From contig CAZYLK010000033.1 in assembly GCA_964648365.1 (NCBI GenBank), forward strand, positions 1 through 41,798: DNA of 41,798 nucleotides. The letters run 5' to 3'. Below, piece after piece: positions 41,328 to 41,798 of the stretch. The notes under the pieces were generated by a model that searched no databases, was not told where the DNA came from, and was given only the letters and a program-made list of their open reading frames with translations. The position numbers were made by a program, and so were the translations under genes. Positions within the stretch are counted from its first letter, which is position 1. The number at the start of each line of letters is the position of its first letter. The stretch comes from SURF-32 sp964648365. Its GTDB lineage: Bacteria > Planctomycetota > Phycisphaerae > UBA1845.

Positions 41328-41798
41328 ATGACCAAGCGACGGCGTCGAATCCTGATCGGGTTTGTGATCGGCGCAAGCGCCTCCGTGGTGGCGGGCTATC
41401 ACTACGTCCGGCTGCAGACGCGCCGCTTCGTCGAATATGCGATCTACGGCAATGCGCTGGCGGCGTATGGGCAGACCTTCGGAACTCAACCGGCTTCGAT
41501 CGCCGATCTGGAAGCCTGTTATAACAGTTACGAGTTTCGTTATGCAAAGTTGCCCATGCCCGGCGTTGAGCCGGTACGGCGTCCACACCTTCGAGCGCCC
41601 TGGCCGACCGACGACGGTGAGTATCTGATCATGGTCGAAGCTGAGCCGACGGAGTGGTACTTTCGGCTGGATCGTCTTGTGACAATCGTCCGAGGCGACG
41701 ATCGGGAAGCGGGTCAGCCGCGCATAAGGCGGGTGTGGGCGTGGGAAGTCGATGACCTGATCGCGCAGGATGATGCAGTTCGGCAGGCCGCGGCCACG
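41328..41798 (+). CDS. Membrane-anchored protein, 3' end beyond window
   Basis: An open frame from ATG 41328 (GGAAG five bases upstream) to the window end without a stop, giving 157 codons. The N-terminus MTKRRRRILIGFVIGASASVVAG is a basic stretch followed by one hydrophobic helix, so it is a signal anchor or type II membrane protein. The rest (YGNALAAYGQTFGTQPASIADLEACYNSYEF..., EYLIMVEAEPTEWYFRLDRLV) has the layout of a short globular extracytoplasmic domain, with a faint pseudopilin-like NALAAYGQ...PASIADLE segment. No family is recognised. Confidence 0.7.
   Translation, partial: MTKRRRRILIGFVIGASASVVAGYHYVRLQTRRFVEYAIYGNALAAYGQTFGTQPASIADLEACYNSYEFRYAKLPMPGVEPVRRPHLRAPWPTDDGEYLIMVEAEPTEWYFRLDRLVTIVRGDDREAGQPRIRRVWAWEVDDLIAQDDAVRQAAAT

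Noticed and set aside
39858..41588. Very long minus-strand open frame opposite the acyl-CoA dehydrogenase
   Set aside because: It is the antisense of a clear gene in GC-rich DNA; its Arg/His/Ala-rich translation has no recognisable motif.

Overview
The window is a GC-rich bacterial chromosome fragment with long secreted beta-helix, kelch and Ig-like proteins, many lipoproteins, a ribH-nusB-ftsY run, a gapA-pgk-rpe glycolysis cluster, GT9 glycosyltransferase and a tricorn-type protease. Together with several families of short intergenic repeats this looks most like a planctomycete, probably of the Phycisphaerae. That assignment is inferred from gene content and style, not from a marker-gene tree. 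A run of exactly 100 N (26943-27042) shows it is an assembly scaffold, probably from a metagenome.

Layout. 1-1631: the end of an Hsp70 gene, overlapped by a small zinc-ribbon protein. 2136-9573: a block of exported proteins, namely a repeat-built surface protein and a Cys-rich lipoprotein on plus, then on minus a parallel beta-helix protein, a 12-repeat kelch protein and a frameshifted lipoprotein gene. 9769-10662: purC. 11042-16156: a GH10-like protein without its catalytic glutamates and a tricorn protease. 16266-17578 (minus): a PIN ribonuclease translationally coupled to a 272-residue unknown protein, a possible toxin-antitoxin pair. 17901-21151: leucyltransferase bpt, a GT9 glycosyltransferase, a DUF2062 membrane protein and a small exported protein. 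21152-23118: a gene-poor stretch with two perfect parS sites, then parB, with no parA. 23202-26930: an SRPBCC protein, a ClC channel and a ModA-like lipoprotein, with octamer repeat tracts between them. 27043-30337 (minus): gapA, pgk and a gap-truncated rpe, with hairpin arrays between them. 30606-32194: a duplicated-domain exported protein convergent with a NarL-type response regulator. 32716-34877: ribH, nusB, ftsY. 35179-37549: a GspG-like protein, a GNAT acetyltransferase and a lipoprotein, with REP-like repeats. 37858-37931: tRNA-His. 38317-41798: an Ig-like protein with a C-terminal sorting-type tail, an acyl-CoA dehydrogenase and an incomplete membrane-anchored protein.

Housekeeping genes (purC, gapA, pgk, rpe, ribH, nusB, ftsY, parB, tRNA-His) are interleaved with exported proteins of unknown role. 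The most unusual features are the PIN operon, the module shared by the C-termini of two exported proteins, the Cys-Gly-Ala-Cys-Gly tail, and at least five families of short intergenic repeats. One of these is a hairpin family with changing stem sequences but recurring TGCCAC/GTGGCA edges.
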